Shown: positions 8,334 to 18,185, numbered from the stretch's first letter. The stretch: DNA of 64,000 nt from MFD04716-140 sp963703125 (GCA_963703125.1 OY969790.1:62001-126000); one strand, 5' to 3'. The notes: generated by a model not told the origin, from the sequence alone. Program-made: numbers and translations.

Positions 8334-9866
8334 ATGAAAAAGTACTTTCTATACCTATTAATTCTTGGGCTATACCTTACTGGCTGTAATAAAAATGACG
8401 ACCCGATTATAGATCCAGAACCAGAAGTACAGCAAGAAGAGCCAAAGACTGTAGCAGACTATCCGGTTCAAGATTTTATGTGGCAGACGATGAACGCCTT
8501 TTATTTCTGGCAGGCAGATGTTCCAAATTTGGCCGATTCTAAATTTACAGGGCCGGAAGACCAAACTTATGTCCAATTTTTAGGCTCCAAGGATAATCCA
8601 GAAGACTTTTTTTATAGCATATGTAATAATCATGAATATGTTGTGGGAGAAGCAACAGCCGTAGATCGGTTCAGTATTACCGTAGAAAATTACAAAGATC
8701 TTGTACAACGGTTATCCGGTATTTCAAAAAGTAACGGTCTGGAATACGGACTTGGAATCTACGGTGACGGTAACGATGTTTTTGGTTTCGTTCAATATGT
8801 TGCGGAAAATTCGGACGCTTCGCAAAAAGCGATAAAGCGAGGTGATTTTTTTATCGGGGTTGATGGCCAAGACCTCAATTTAGACAATTATCTAGATCTA
8901 TTATTTGGCGATAACGATACTTATACCCTAAACATGGCAACCGTTGCCAACAATACCATTGCACCGAATAATGTTGAAGTTACTTTGACCAAACAAGTTG
9001 AATTTGCTGAAAACCCAATCTTAATAAGTAAAATTCTAGAGGTGAACGGGCAAAAAATCGGTTATCTTATGTACAACTCCTTTTTAGCGGAATATGATGA
9101 TCAACTCAACGAAAAATTTGGTGAATTCGCTTCCGTCGGAATAAATGATCTCATCCTTGATTTTAGATATAATGGTGGAGGCCGGGTTTCCTCCGCTATT
9201 CAAATAGCAAGCTCTGTATATGGCCTTAATACCGATGAGCTGTTTCTTAGGGCACGGTACAATCCCAAATTACAGGCACAATTGTCCGAAGATTTTTTAA
9301 CAGAGTATTTCGTTGATCAAACCTATGACAGTGGAACACCGCTTAATGCCCTTGGCTTAAACAGGGTTTTTGTCATCGCAACAGACAGGACCGCCTCTGC
9401 AAGTGAGTTGGTCATGAACGGACTTGTACCTTATGTAGATGTTATTCATGTGGGTACGCGAACAGTTGGGAAAAATGAGTTCTCCAATACGTTTGTGGAC
9501 GACCCTGATAATAGCAATTTTTATGACCCAAATCGTGAAACATTCATTAACCCGAATAACCAATGGGCCATACAGCCCTTGTTGGGAAGGAATGAAAATG
9601 CCGATGGTTTTTCGGATTATACCAGTGGACTTATTCCTGATTATGAACTGGATGAGGATATAACCAATCTGGGCGTTCTTGGGGAAACGAGTGATCCCTT
9701 ATTACAGAAAACCTTGGATGTTATTGCCGGGGCAGCCGGAAAGCATAATTTTGAAACGATTTGGCCAGCGCGTTACATAGGGGATTCAAAAATGTTCAAT
9801 GCCAATAACGGCAAGATGTTAATGGATGGTTTGTTAAAACCATTTAAACCGGATTATAAACAATAA
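8334..9866 (+). CDS. S41-family (C-terminal processing) peptidase, lipoprotein
   Basis: 510 residues. The N-terminus MKKYFLYLLILGLYLTGCNK is a lipoprotein signal with lipobox LTGC. An acidic/proline linker follows, then an N-terminal helical region and a PDZ-like segment (GLGIYGDGNDVFGFVQYV to KRGDFFIGVDGQDL, about residues 138-185). The S41 catalytic core has DLILDFRYNGGG, the nucleophile Ser355 in TASASE and Lys380 in VGKNEF; the 25-residue Ser-Lys spacing matches known tail-specific proteases. It probably acts on the periplasmic face of the outer membrane. Substrate unknown. Tandem paralogue downstream. Confidence 0.9.
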   Translation: MKKYFLYLLILGLYLTGCNKNDDPIIDPEPEVQQEEPKTVADYPVQDFMWQTMNAFYFWQADVPNLADSKFTGPEDQTYVQFLGSKDNPEDFFYSICNNHEYVVGEATAVDRFSITVENYKDLVQRLSGISKSNGLEYGLGIYGDGNDVFGFVQYVAENSDASQKAIKRGDFFIGVDGQDLNLDNYLDLLFGDNDTYTLNMATVANNTIAPNNVEVTLTKQVEFAENPILISKILEVNGQKIGYLMYNSFLAEYDDQLNEKFGEFASVGINDLILDFRYNGGGRVSSAIQIASSVYGLNTDELFLRARYNPKLQAQLSEDFLTEYFVDQTYDSGTPLNALGLNRVFVIATDRTASASELVMNGLVPYVDVIHVGTRTVGKNEFSNTFVDDPDNSNFYDPNRETFINPNNQWAIQPLLGRNENADGFSDYTSGLIPDYELDEDITNLGVLGETSDPLLQKTLDVIAGAAGKHNFETIWPARYIGDSKMFNANNGKMLMDGLLKPFKPDYKQ

Positions 9867-9932
9867 ATACTAATTGAGACCTTTGTTCCGTTATGAACTA
9901 TGGACCCTATAAACGGAATTAAATCCCCTGAA

Positions 9933-11405
9933 ATGAAAAAAATATTTCTTCTTTACAGTTTCCTTGTGCTATTGTCCTGTTCAAAGGATGACGGAATTAT
10001 TACCGCACCCATTCCTACCCCTGACCCAGCCGCCAATGTAGAGGTTCAGGATTTCATGTATAGGGCAATGAATACTTGGTATTTTTGGCAAGCCGATGTG
10101 CCTGATCTGGCCGACAATCGTTTTACGGACTCCGCTTCCTACACCGAATTTTTAATATCAGAATCGTCTCCTGGAGATTTTTTTGACAATAAGCTATTAT
10201 TTACCGAGGACCGTTTTAGTTTTTACGCTGATGATTATAAAACATTGACAATGGCATTGTCGGGTATCTCAAAAAGTAACGGCCTAGAGTTTGGACTTGT
10301 TCAAATTTCGGGTAGTAACGATGTTTTCGGATTTGTGAAATACATTGTACCTGAATCTGATGCCGCAACAAAGGATATTGCCAGGGGTGAACTCTTCACC
10401 GGAGTAAATGGTCAAACTTTGACCTTGGCCAATTATTCAAGCCTCCTTTTTGGTGCCGGGAGTGATTCATATACACTGAATATGGCCACAATAACGAATG
10501 GTGCAATTACTGCTTCCGACAAGGACGTAATGCTTACAAAACAGGAAGGTTTGGCCGAAAATCCAGTTTTCTTGACAAAGTCCTTTGATATTGGTGATAA
10601 AAAGATAGGCTACCTTGTATACAACGGTTTTACCAATGAATATGATGAAGACCTAAACAATGCATTTGGGGAATTAAAGTCACTTGGTGTAACTGATTTG
10701 GTTTTGGATCTTCGTTACAATCCAGGTGGTTCTGTAAATACTGCCCGTTTACTTTCGAGTATGATCTATGGTACCAAGACTACCGATGTGTTTTTGAAGG
10801 CTCGTTACAATACAAAATACCAAAAATATCTGGAGGATAAGGATGTGGAACTTCGCGAGTTCTTTGCCGATAAAACAGGTGCAGGCACGCCTATTAATAC
10901 GTTGAACCTGAACAAAGTTTATATATTGACAACTGATGGTACGGCATCGGCCAGTGAATTGGTAATCAATGGTCTTGACCCCTATGTAGATATTGTTCAG
11001 ATAGGTGAGGCGACTCGGGGCAAAAATGAATTCTCCGTTACAATGGTAGATGATAGCGAGAATGATTATGTATACAACCCGCAAAGAGTCGCTAAAATTA
11101 ACCCAAATAACAAATGGGCCATTCAGCCCCTTATTGGAAGAAATGAGAATTCAGTTGGTTTTTCAGATTATACCAGTGGCCTACAACCCACTATTGAGTT
11201 ATTGGAAGATTATGGGAACCTTGGGGTATTGGGTGATCAAAATGAACCGTTATTGGCAAGGGCTATCCAAGAAATTACAGGTACAACCGCCAAACGTGAT
11301 TTCACTGTTAAAATGCCTATAAGAGAGCTTACAAATTCTAAAATGTTTACCCCAATAAAGGATAATATGTTTGTGGATGTGCCATTGGGATTAGACATAC
11401 AATAA
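9933..11405 (+). CDS. S41-family peptidase, lipoprotein (tandem paralogue)
   Basis: 490 residues from ATG 9933; the open frame starts at 9900 but the lipoprotein signal MKKIFLLYSFLVLLSCSKDD fixes the start. It is collinear with the preceding gene over its whole length: FMYRAMNTWYFWQADVPDLAD, SGISKSNGLEFGL, DLVLDLRYNPGG, TASASELVINGL and RGKNEFS are shared blocks. The catalytic Ser and Lys are again 25 residues apart, so both copies should be active. Separation of 66 bases suggests one transcript, ended by the strong hairpin at 11428. The duplication may give different substrate ranges. Confidence 0.9.
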   Translation: MKKIFLLYSFLVLLSCSKDDGIITAPIPTPDPAANVEVQDFMYRAMNTWYFWQADVPDLADNRFTDSASYTEFLISESSPGDFFDNKLLFTEDRFSFYADDYKTLTMALSGISKSNGLEFGLVQISGSNDVFGFVKYIVPESDAATKDIARGELFTGVNGQTLTLANYSSLLFGAGSDSYTLNMATITNGAITASDKDVMLTKQEGLAENPVFLTKSFDIGDKKIGYLVYNGFTNEYDEDLNNAFGELKSLGVTDLVLDLRYNPGGSVNTARLLSSMIYGTKTTDVFLKARYNTKYQKYLEDKDVELREFFADKTGAGTPINTLNLNKVYILTTDGTASASELVINGLDPYVDIVQIGEATRGKNEFSVTMVDDSENDYVYNPQRVAKINPNNKWAIQPLIGRNENSVGFSDYTSGLQPTIELLEDYGNLGVLGDQNEPLLARAIQEITGTTAKRDFTVKMPIRELTNSKMFTPIKDNMFVDVPLGLDIQ

Positions 11406-11427
11406 TATACCATTTACTTTAAATTGA

Positions 11428-11464
11428 AAAAGGGCCGTGAAGAATTTCTTCGCGGCCCCATTTT
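11428..11464. terminator. Bidirectional terminator between S41 pair and btuB
   Basis: The arm GGGCCGTGAAGAA pairs with TTCTTCGCGGCCC (one G-U pair) around a very short loop, with A's before it and T's after it. It can stop both the peptidase transcript and the convergent receptor transcript. Confidence 0.85.
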
Positions 11465-11466
11465 AT

Positions 11467-13335
11467 TTACAACGTTAAGTTCATACCACCGTTAAAATTT
11501 CTTCCACGGGTGGTGAAACCAATTATTTCAACATACTCGGTATTGAGTAAATTTGATGCCCCTACAAAAACTTTCATTTTTTTAGGGATTAGGTCATAGG
11601 CAAAATACAGATCCAACAATGAAAAATTGGGCAGTTCTATATTCTCAAATGCGCTAAAATCAGTATCGGTTCTAACACCTGTATATGAATATACGACTGA
11701 TGCGTAGCTTCTTTCCGTAAGTTCGTACCCAAAACTTGCATTCACCTTATGTTTGGGAATCCGAATGGCGGCATCTCCCTTTCGCTCGGTAAAAGTATAA
11801 TTGGAAGAAAACCCGATTTTTTTCGAGGGGTTCCAATTAAATTCAAATTCAACCCCCTGAGCATCAATATTGGAGGAGGCATTTGCATACAATCCAGTTA
11901 AGTTATCATATATCACGGCATTTTCCTCTTTTCTGTTAAAGTAAAGTGCATTCAACCTTAGTTTGGAACTCACGGCATACTCCATTCCGCCTTCCAAAGT
12001 TCGATTTTCTTCAGGTCCCAATTCCGGGTTCGCACCAAAATTCCCGAACAACTGTGTGAGCGATGGTGTAATGTACGATGTTGCATAAGACCCGAAAAAT
12101 TTAAAATAACCGGTATTGGTTTTAAAGGAAAAAGAAGGGTTTAGATTGTAAACCAGATGACTGCCATATTCGGAATGGTTGTTCAACCGTGCCCCGATAT
12201 TCAGATTCAGACCTATATCAGAAACGTATACCACATTCACATAGGGATCCAGAATAGTGAAATATGTGGTAGCCTCAAACTCCGTTTGATCTTTAAGGTA
12301 GTTCAATCCTAAGATTGAATAAAACATATTATTGATAGTAAGCTTATTGAACAGATCCATCAAGTAGTTCTGACCTTTGAAAACCCCGGGGAAAGCACTA
12401 ATATTTTCGGAATTAAAATCGTTAAAGGCCGCATTTAGGTTCAAGGACCCGTTATTATATTTTAATTCGGAAGAAAGTCCTGCACGTTTTTGTTCGCTTA
12501 TAAATTGATAGGGTGCATCGATCATTCCGAAAGATTCGTCGTAATCTGTTCGCAACTTGGTATGGTTTCCAAAAACTTTTACTTTGAAAGAATTGGAAAA
12601 TTGATACCCAAGTTTAACATCGGTACTAAAAGTTGAGAAAACATCTTCCATATTATCAGAAGTAACCAATGCTGATAGGCCATCAGAATATCTATTTGTA
12701 AAACCGACTTGATATATAAATTTATCAACAGTTCCACTTACATTGATCCCATTAAAGGCATTTGAGAGGTTATAGTTTTGATCCCCTACTGTTTGGTTGG
12801 TACCTCTGCTGGTCTGAACATTTAATGCCACCTTTCTTTTAGATTCATTCTTGGTGGTGATATTGATCACGGCCGTCGCTGCATTCGTTCCGTATAAGGT
12901 ACTCGCCGCCCCTTTTATAATTTCTATCGATTCAATATTAACCGCTGAAAGTAACCTCAGATCATATTCGGATGAGGATGAGGATGGGTCCGAAACCCGA
13001 ACTCCATCAATTAATATCAAAACCTGTCTCCCTCTTCCGCCCCTTGCGAAGACCCCAAGGATCGTACCTTCCCTTCCTCGACTTCCAGTGATTTCCAGCC
13101 CACTTTTTGTGTTGATGATCTCGGCGACCGATTTTCCTTGATAACGCTCCAATTCTTCCGCTGTAATTTTGATTACTGTTTTTCCTGAATGCTCTCTTTT
13201 TAATTCAAATCGCGAATCGCTGACTACGACTTCATCCAAATTTTGAATATTGACTGTGTCATTCTGCACATTTTGTGCAGAAATGCTTGTGCAAACCCAT
13301 GCGGTCACACAAAAACCAATTACTCTTTTTTTCAT
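11467..13335 (-). CDS. btuB: TonB-dependent outer-membrane receptor for cobalamin (BtuB-like)
   Basis: 622 residues from ATG 13335, chosen for the signal peptide (MKKRVIGFCVTAWVCTSISAQ); the frame upstream lies in the riboswitch leader. The TonB box region is near VVVSDSRFE. The plug domain follows (YQGKSVAEIINTKSGLEI, GRGRQVLILIDGVRVSDP, IEIIKGAASTLYGTNAATAV), then a 22-strand-type barrel ending in the aromatic NFNGGMNLTL. The length equals E. coli BtuB. The cobalamin riboswitch in its leader and the divergent btuFCD genes identify the substrate as vitamin B12 or a related corrinoid. B12 would repress expression. Confidence 0.9.
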   Translation of the reverse strand: MKKRVIGFCVTAWVCTSISAQNVQNDTVNIQNLDEVVVSDSRFELKREHSGKTVIKITAEELERYQGKSVAEIINTKSGLEITGSRGREGTILGVFARGGRGRQVLILIDGVRVSDPSSSSSEYDLRLLSAVNIESIEIIKGAASTLYGTNAATAVINITTKNESKRKVALNVQTSRGTNQTVGDQNYNLSNAFNGINVSGTVDKFIYQVGFTNRYSDGLSALVTSDNMEDVFSTFSTDVKLGYQFSNSFKVKVFGNHTKLRTDYDESFGMIDAPYQFISEQKRAGLSSELKYNNGSLNLNAAFNDFNSENISAFPGVFKGQNYLMDLFNKLTINNMFYSILGLNYLKDQTEFEATTYFTILDPYVNVVYVSDIGLNLNIGARLNNHSEYGSHLVYNLNPSFSFKTNTGYFKFFGSYATSYITPSLTQLFGNFGANPELGPEENRTLEGGMEYAVSSKLRLNALYFNRKEENAVIYDNLTGLYANASSNIDAQGVEFEFNWNPSKKIGFSSNYTFTERKGDAAIRIPKHKVNASFGYELTERSYASVVYSYTGVRTDTDFSAFENIELPNFSLLDLYFAYDLIPKKMKVFVGASNLLNTEYVEIIGFTTRGRNFNGGMNLTL

Positions 13336-13421
13336 TTCGTTTAATTCAATAAACGGGAGTGTAGTATGTCTGTCCACATACGTAAACCTTTATCCCGAAA
13401 GTTTAACAATGTTTGTTTGAA

Positions 13422-13625
13422 TTTGGCAGGTCTCCTGACTTGCAATTTGCTATACGACCTTCCCATACCCAAAATTTGGTACAGTGGCAATGCAGTATAT
13501 AACAACTTGTTCTCGAAGGAACAAGATGCCGGTTTGCCCGGCACATGCTTACAGTTGCGGGAACAGTCCCAGATTCTCACTGGATTCCCTTTTAATCCTC
13601 ACGCATTGTGCGGTAGGAACCAAAA
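13422..13625 (-). promoter_or_regulatory. Cobalamin riboswitch in the btuB leader
   Basis: Read on the minus strand, the region has the hallmarks of the B12 riboswitch: GGGAATCCAGTGAGAATCTG, then CCCGCAACTGTAAG in the conserved core, a variable hairpin (GTGCCGGGCAAACCGGCA), GCCACTG, and near the 3' end the B12 box AAGTCAGGAGACCTGCC. The end lies about 90 bases before the btuB start, a distance suited to control of transcription or ribosome access. A candidate promoter TACCTTCG (plus-strand 13633-13640) sits directly upstream. Boundaries are approximate. Confidence 0.95.
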
Positions 13626-13705
13626 TTCGCGACGAAGGTAAACATTTTGTTTAATCTTTCTAGCAAAAGATTAAATAGTACTATTTTTGGCGGACAATTA
13701 AAAAA

Positions 13706-14857
13706 ATGAGATCAACCCTTTTCTTTGCATTTACTGTGGCTTTTATTCTTTTATCATGTAAGGAGGATAGAAAAGAAATAATTCCCACCGTTATTGAAGC
13801 TGACAGTATTTCCATCTCATATGCCAAGGGGTTTTTAATAGATTCCTCCATTGATGGTGTCACTATACTGAAAATAAATTCGCCATGGCCAAATGCCGAT
13901 ATTGGATTCAAATATGCTTTGATTTCAAAAGATAAAATGGCAACTATGACCCTTAATAAAGATGAGTATGATGCAATCATAAGTGTTCCCGTGGAAAGAA
14001 TTGTGGTTACGTCAACCACGCATATTCCTGCACTTGAATCGCTAGAAGTTTTGGATAAAATTGTGGGCTTTCCTGAAACGGACTATATATCCTCGAAAGA
14101 AGCGCGGAAACGAATCGACAAGGGCCTTATCAAAGAATTGGGAAACAATGAAGCTATCAACACCGAGATGGTCATTGAATTAAATCCAGATGTAGTAGTT
14201 GGTTTCTCAATAGATAATGCAAACAAAATTTATGAAACCATACAACGCTCAAATATACCTGTGGTCTATAATGGTGATTGGACGGAAGAAACACCTTTGG
14301 GAAAGGCGGAATGGATAAAATTCTTCGCCCCATTCTTTCAATTGGAAGATAAGGCTGAAACAATTTTCTCTAAAATAGAGACCTCGTACTTGAAAGCAAA
14401 ACAATTGGCACAAGGTACTGAGTACAAACCAACGGTATTAAGTGGTGCTCTCTACAAAGATGTGTGGTATGCGCCAGGTGGGGACAGTTGGGCGGCACAA
14501 TTTCTAATGGATGCCAATGTAAATTACCTGTGGAAGGAGACCCAAGAAACCGGAAGCCTTTCCCTGAGTATTGAAAGTGTACTTGAAAAAGGAAAAAATG
14601 CGGATTTCTGGGTATCTCCATCTCAATTCACATCTTATAGGCAGTTAGGGCAGGTGAACAATCATTACAGACAGTTCAATGCGTACAAACATAAAAATGT
14701 ATACACTTTCGCAAATACAATAGGTGAAACAGGCGGATTACTATATTATGAATTGGCACCACAACGGCCCGATCTGGTATTGAAAGACCTCATTTATATT
14801 TTTCACCCTGAACTTTTACCAGAACATACGCTGTTTTTTTTTAAGCCTTTGGAATAG
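13706..14857 (+). CDS. btuF: ABC transporter substrate-binding lipoprotein (BtuF-like)
   Basis: 383 residues. Lipoprotein signal MRSTLFFAFTVAFILLSCKE with lipobox LLSC. The rest is a class III periplasmic binding protein: TSTTHIPALESLEVLDKIVGF and LNPDVVVGFS are typical of the BtuF/FhuD/FecB group, with a long linking helix in the middle. It should capture corrinoid released by the receptor and deliver it to the permease. A TATTTTTG element at 13682-13689 is a plausible -7 box. The gene is divergent from the riboswitch leader and ends directly against the permease start, with no spacer. Confidence 0.88.
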   Translation: MRSTLFFAFTVAFILLSCKEDRKEIIPTVIEADSISISYAKGFLIDSSIDGVTILKINSPWPNADIGFKYALISKDKMATMTLNKDEYDAIISVPVERIVVTSTTHIPALESLEVLDKIVGFPETDYISSKEARKRIDKGLIKELGNNEAINTEMVIELNPDVVVGFSIDNANKIYETIQRSNIPVVYNGDWTEETPLGKAEWIKFFAPFFQLEDKAETIFSKIETSYLKAKQLAQGTEYKPTVLSGALYKDVWYAPGGDSWAAQFLMDANVNYLWKETQETGSLSLSIESVLEKGKNADFWVSPSQFTSYRQLGQVNNHYRQFNAYKHKNVYTFANTIGETGGLLYYELAPQRPDLVLKDLIYIFHPELLPEHTLFFFKPLE

Positions 14858-15889
14858 TTGGAGACTTCAAAAAAATATTCGATTTCATTTTCATGGCTGA
14901 TTGTCATTTTGATTATCTGTTTTGTAATCAGCATAAGTTTGGGCTCCGTTTCCATCGCGTTTGTGGATACATTAAGTTCATTGTTTGGAGGCTCAATAGA
15001 AAACGAATCTTGGAACTATATAATTTGGAACTATCGTATTCCCAAAGCGTTGACGGCTATAGTGGTTGGGAGTGGTTTAGCCCTTAGTGGGCTCCTGATG
15101 CAGACTCTTTTTAGAAATCCTTTGGCAGGTCCTTTTGTATTGGGAATAAGTTCGGGCGCCAGTTTGGGTGCCGCCCTTTTGATAATGGGTTCAACTGCAT
15201 TTTTGGGCTTCTTTTCTATCGGCTTCATCAATGATCTTTCATTGATAATCGTTGCGAGCATAGGAAGTTTCTTGGTGCTTTTGGTCGTTATGTCATTGGC
15301 CTCAAAGGTGAAGGATACAATGGCATTGCTTATAATAGGGCTCATGTTCGGAAGTATTACGGCTGCCATAGTAAGTGTGCTTTCTTATTTTACGAGTGCC
15401 GAAAAATTGCAACAATATATATATTGGTCATTTGGTAGTGTCGGTAATCTTTCTTGGCAACAAATAGGGTTACTTTCTGTAATTATTTCTTTTGGCATTA
15501 TTTTAGCCATTTTCTCGATAAAACCCTTAAATGCACTGTTGCTGGGAGAGAATTATGCAAAAAGTTTGGGTGTCGACATGAAAAAATCGCGCTATTTGAT
15601 AATAACAGCTACCGGCTTGTTGGCCGGAAGCATTACAGCCTTTGCCGGGCCTATTGCTTTTGTTGGTTTGGCAGTGCCCCATCTTACACGCCAGATTTTT
15701 GATACGACCGATCATAAAGTCTTGGTTCCCGCAGTGTTGATTTATGGTTCCATTCTAATGTTGATTTGTGATACCATAGCTCAACTACCTAGTTCTGTAA
15801 GTGTTTTGCCCATCAATGCCGTAACGAGCATCATTGGGGCACCTGTGGTTATTTGGCTATTGGTTCGAAAACGAAAAATGATTTTTTGA
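14858..15889 (+). CDS. btuC: ABC transporter permease, FecCD/BtuC family
   Basis: 343 residues with about ten membrane helices, the BtuC/FecCD length. Diagnostic segments are WNYRIPKALTAIVVGSGLALSGLLMQ (here shortened: RIPKALTAIVVG), NPLAGPFVLGISSGASLGAA and the cytoplasmic coupling segment GPIAFVGLAVPHLTRQ near residue 265. The start must be TTG at 14858, right after the btuF stop: the first internal ATG would remove the first two membrane helices. It forms the membrane channel of the B12 importer with the ATPase encoded next. Confidence 0.9.
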   Translation: METSKKYSISFSWLIVILIICFVISISLGSVSIAFVDTLSSLFGGSIENESWNYIIWNYRIPKALTAIVVGSGLALSGLLMQTLFRNPLAGPFVLGISSGASLGAALLIMGSTAFLGFFSIGFINDLSLIIVASIGSFLVLLVVMSLASKVKDTMALLIIGLMFGSITAAIVSVLSYFTSAEKLQQYIYWSFGSVGNLSWQQIGLLSVIISFGIILAIFSIKPLNALLLGENYAKSLGVDMKKSRYLIITATGLLAGSITAFAGPIAFVGLAVPHLTRQIFDTTDHKVLVPAVLIYGSILMLICDTIAQLPSSVSVLPINAVTSIIGAPVVIWLLVRKRKMIF

Positions 15890-15890
15890 T

Positions 15891-16685
15891 TTGAATACTA
15901 CGGAACACTATACCTCACTAGAAGCGAAGGATTTAACCATTGGTTATAAATCCAAAAAAGGCGACTTTGAAATTGCCAAAAACATTCAATTCAAATTACA
16001 TGAAGGCGAGTTGATGGGAATCGTCGGGATTAACGGAATTGGAAAATCTACCTTATTACGGACATTGGGAAAAGTTCAGGACAAGCTTTCGGGTGCTATT
16101 TACATCAACGAAAAAAATCTAGAGCAAATTGGCTCTCTTGAATTGGCAAGCAACATAAGTATTGTGCTAACAGAATCGACCGCATCAAAGAATATGACCG
16201 TGTTGGAACTGGTGGCTTTGGGAAGACAGCCCTATACCAATTGGTTGGGCACGCTTTCCGATGAAGATCGATCAATCATAAAAAGCGCCATCGAGATGGT
16301 GAAGATCGAGGATTTAAAATATAAAAAATGTCATGAACTCAGTGACGGTCAATTGCAAAGGGTCATGATAGCGAGGGCATTGGCGCAGGACACCCCTTTG
16401 ATACTTTTAGATGAACCCACAACACATTTAGACATTTACCACAAAGTACAGATACTAAAACTTTTAAGGTCAATTGCGCACCATACCCGTAAAACCATTC
16501 TTTTTACCACCCACGAGATAGAATTGGCAATTCAGCTTTGTGATAACATGCTGCTGTTGGACAGTATTTCAAATCATTTTGGTCAGCCCTGTGAGCTTAT
16601 ACAAAATGGAGCATTTGAGAATCTCTTTCCCTCTGATACCATATCATTTGAACCAAAGACCGGCACTTTTCGCATTAAAAAGTAA
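15891..16685 (+). CDS. btuD: ABC transporter ATP-binding protein (BtuD/FecE family)
   Basis: 264 residues. Walker A is GINGIGKST (residues 44-52), the signature is LSDGQLQR (variant of LSGGQ), Walker B is LILLDEPTTHLD and the switch His is in FTTHE. It begins with TTG at 15891, one base after the permease stop; the first ATG lies just before Walker A and would delete the first beta strands, so TTG is the real start. It powers corrinoid uptake with the permease and binding protein encoded upstream. The substrate is inferred from the riboswitch-controlled receptor. Confidence 0.9.
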   Translation: MNTTEHYTSLEAKDLTIGYKSKKGDFEIAKNIQFKLHEGELMGIVGINGIGKSTLLRTLGKVQDKLSGAIYINEKNLEQIGSLELASNISIVLTESTASKNMTVLELVALGRQPYTNWLGTLSDEDRSIIKSAIEMVKIEDLKYKKCHELSDGQLQRVMIARALAQDTPLILLDEPTTHLDIYHKVQILKLLRSIAHHTRKTILFTTHEIELAIQLCDNMLLLDSISNHFGQPCELIQNGAFENLFPSDTISFEPKTGTFRIKK

Positions 16686-16750
16686 CGATGGGGCCACGTC
16701 TTAATTTGAAGTCAAACACGTATCTTTACTTTTAAAGATTTAGAACACGC

Positions 16751-18100
16751 ATGAACGAGTACTTAGTATATCTTCTAATCGGAATTATCTGCATTGCCAT
16801 TGGTTATTTTTTGGGTACCTATATCCAAAATTTAAGGACAAAATCTGGCCAAAGTACGCTCCAAGAGGAAAAAAGACAATTGGAGCTTACCAAAGCCTCT
16901 TTGGAAAACCGTGTCATTGCCATTGAAAACGAAAGGGATGAAATTCGCCTTGAAAAGGAACAGATGGGCAATCAATTGGTTCGCTATCAAGCTGATATGG
17001 AGAATTTATCCCAGAAGAACAGCGAGCAAAAAGAAGAAGTAGAAAAATTACAGGAAAAATTTACGAAGGAATTTGAAAACTTGGCCAACAAAATCTTGGA
17101 CGAAAAAAGTACCAAATTCACAGAGCAGAATCAAAAGAACATAAAGGACATTTTAACTCCGTTGAATGAAAAAATACAATTGTTCGAGAAAAAGGTAGAG
17201 GAAAGTCAAAAAGAAAATATCAGTATTCATTCTGCCCTAAAAGAACAGTTGTTGAACCTGCAAAGTCAAAACCTGAAAATAACCCAAGAAGCCGAAAACT
17301 TGACAAAAGCATTGAAAGGTGATAGCAAAATGCAGGGGAACTGGGGCGAATTGGTTTTGGAGCGGGTGTTGGAAAAATCAGGTCTTGAAAAGGACAGGGA
17401 ATATACCGTACAGCAGAGTTTTACCTTGGAAGATGGAACCCGGGTTTTGCCGGATGTTATTATACACCTTCCGGATGGGAAGAAGATGATCGTGGATTCC
17501 AAAGTCTCATTAACTGATTATGAGCGTTTTGTGAATGCAGAGGATGATATGCGGGATAAATTTCTAAAATCCCATATTGATTCCCTAAGAAAGCATGTAG
17601 ATCAATTGTCGGCAAAAAAATATGAGGACCTGTATGAAATGGAGAGTCCGGATTTCGTGTTGATGTTCATTCCCATTGAACCTGCTTTTGCCATTGCGAT
17701 CAACAACGATAACACATTATACAACAAGGCCTTTGAACAGAATATTGTCATCGTTACACCCTCTACTTTATTGGCTACTTTACGTACCATTGATAGTATG
17801 TGGAACAATGAAAAGCAGCAAAGGAACGCTATAGAAATTGCACGCCAGGCGGGTGCCTTGTATGACAAATTCGAAGGTTTCGTAACTGATTTGACCAAGG
17901 TGGGCAAAAAGATGGATGAGGCCAAGACGGAGTACAAGGGTGCCATGGGCAAACTATTTGAAGGCCAAGGAAATATTATTACAAGAATCGAAAAACTTAA
18001 AAAAATGGGTGCCAAGGCAAAAAAATCAATCCCTGAGGCTATTTTAAAAAGAGCAGGTGAGGATGATTTTGAAGACGAAGAACCTAAACTTGAATTATAA
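16751..18100 (+). CDS. rmuC: DNA recombination protein RmuC homologue
   Basis: 449 residues. An N-terminal membrane helix (about 5-24) is followed by a long coiled coil (about 35-190) rich in Glu, Lys and Gln, then the RmuC nuclease-like domain: KMQGNWGELVLERVLEKSGL, VLPDVIIHLPDGKKMIVDSKVSL (shortened: DGKKMIVDSKVSL) and FIPIEPAFAIA, with the acidic/Lys residues of a PD-(D/E)XK fold. RmuC limits inversion at short inverted repeats and is implicated in defence against foreign DNA. A TATCTTTA sequence at 16721 may be the -7 element. It stands alone. Confidence 0.92.
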   Translation: MNEYLVYLLIGIICIAIGYFLGTYIQNLRTKSGQSTLQEEKRQLELTKASLENRVIAIENERDEIRLEKEQMGNQLVRYQADMENLSQKNSEQKEEVEKLQEKFTKEFENLANKILDEKSTKFTEQNQKNIKDILTPLNEKIQLFEKKVEESQKENISIHSALKEQLLNLQSQNLKITQEAENLTKALKGDSKMQGNWGELVLERVLEKSGLEKDREYTVQQSFTLEDGTRVLPDVIIHLPDGKKMIVDSKVSLTDYERFVNAEDDMRDKFLKSHIDSLRKHVDQLSAKKYEDLYEMESPDFVLMFIPIEPAFAIAINNDNTLYNKAFEQNIVIVTPSTLLATLRTIDSMWNNEKQQRNAIEIARQAGALYDKFEGFVTDLTKVGKKMDEAKTEYKGAMGKLFEGQGNIITRIEKLKKMGAKAKKSIPEAILKRAGEDDFEDEEPKLEL

Positions 18101-18185
18101 CTATGGAATGAGTCCTAATAAACCTTGATACCAACCCTGCCCCTCTCCGGCCAGGAGGCGAGATGTTTAATGTGAATTACATCCC

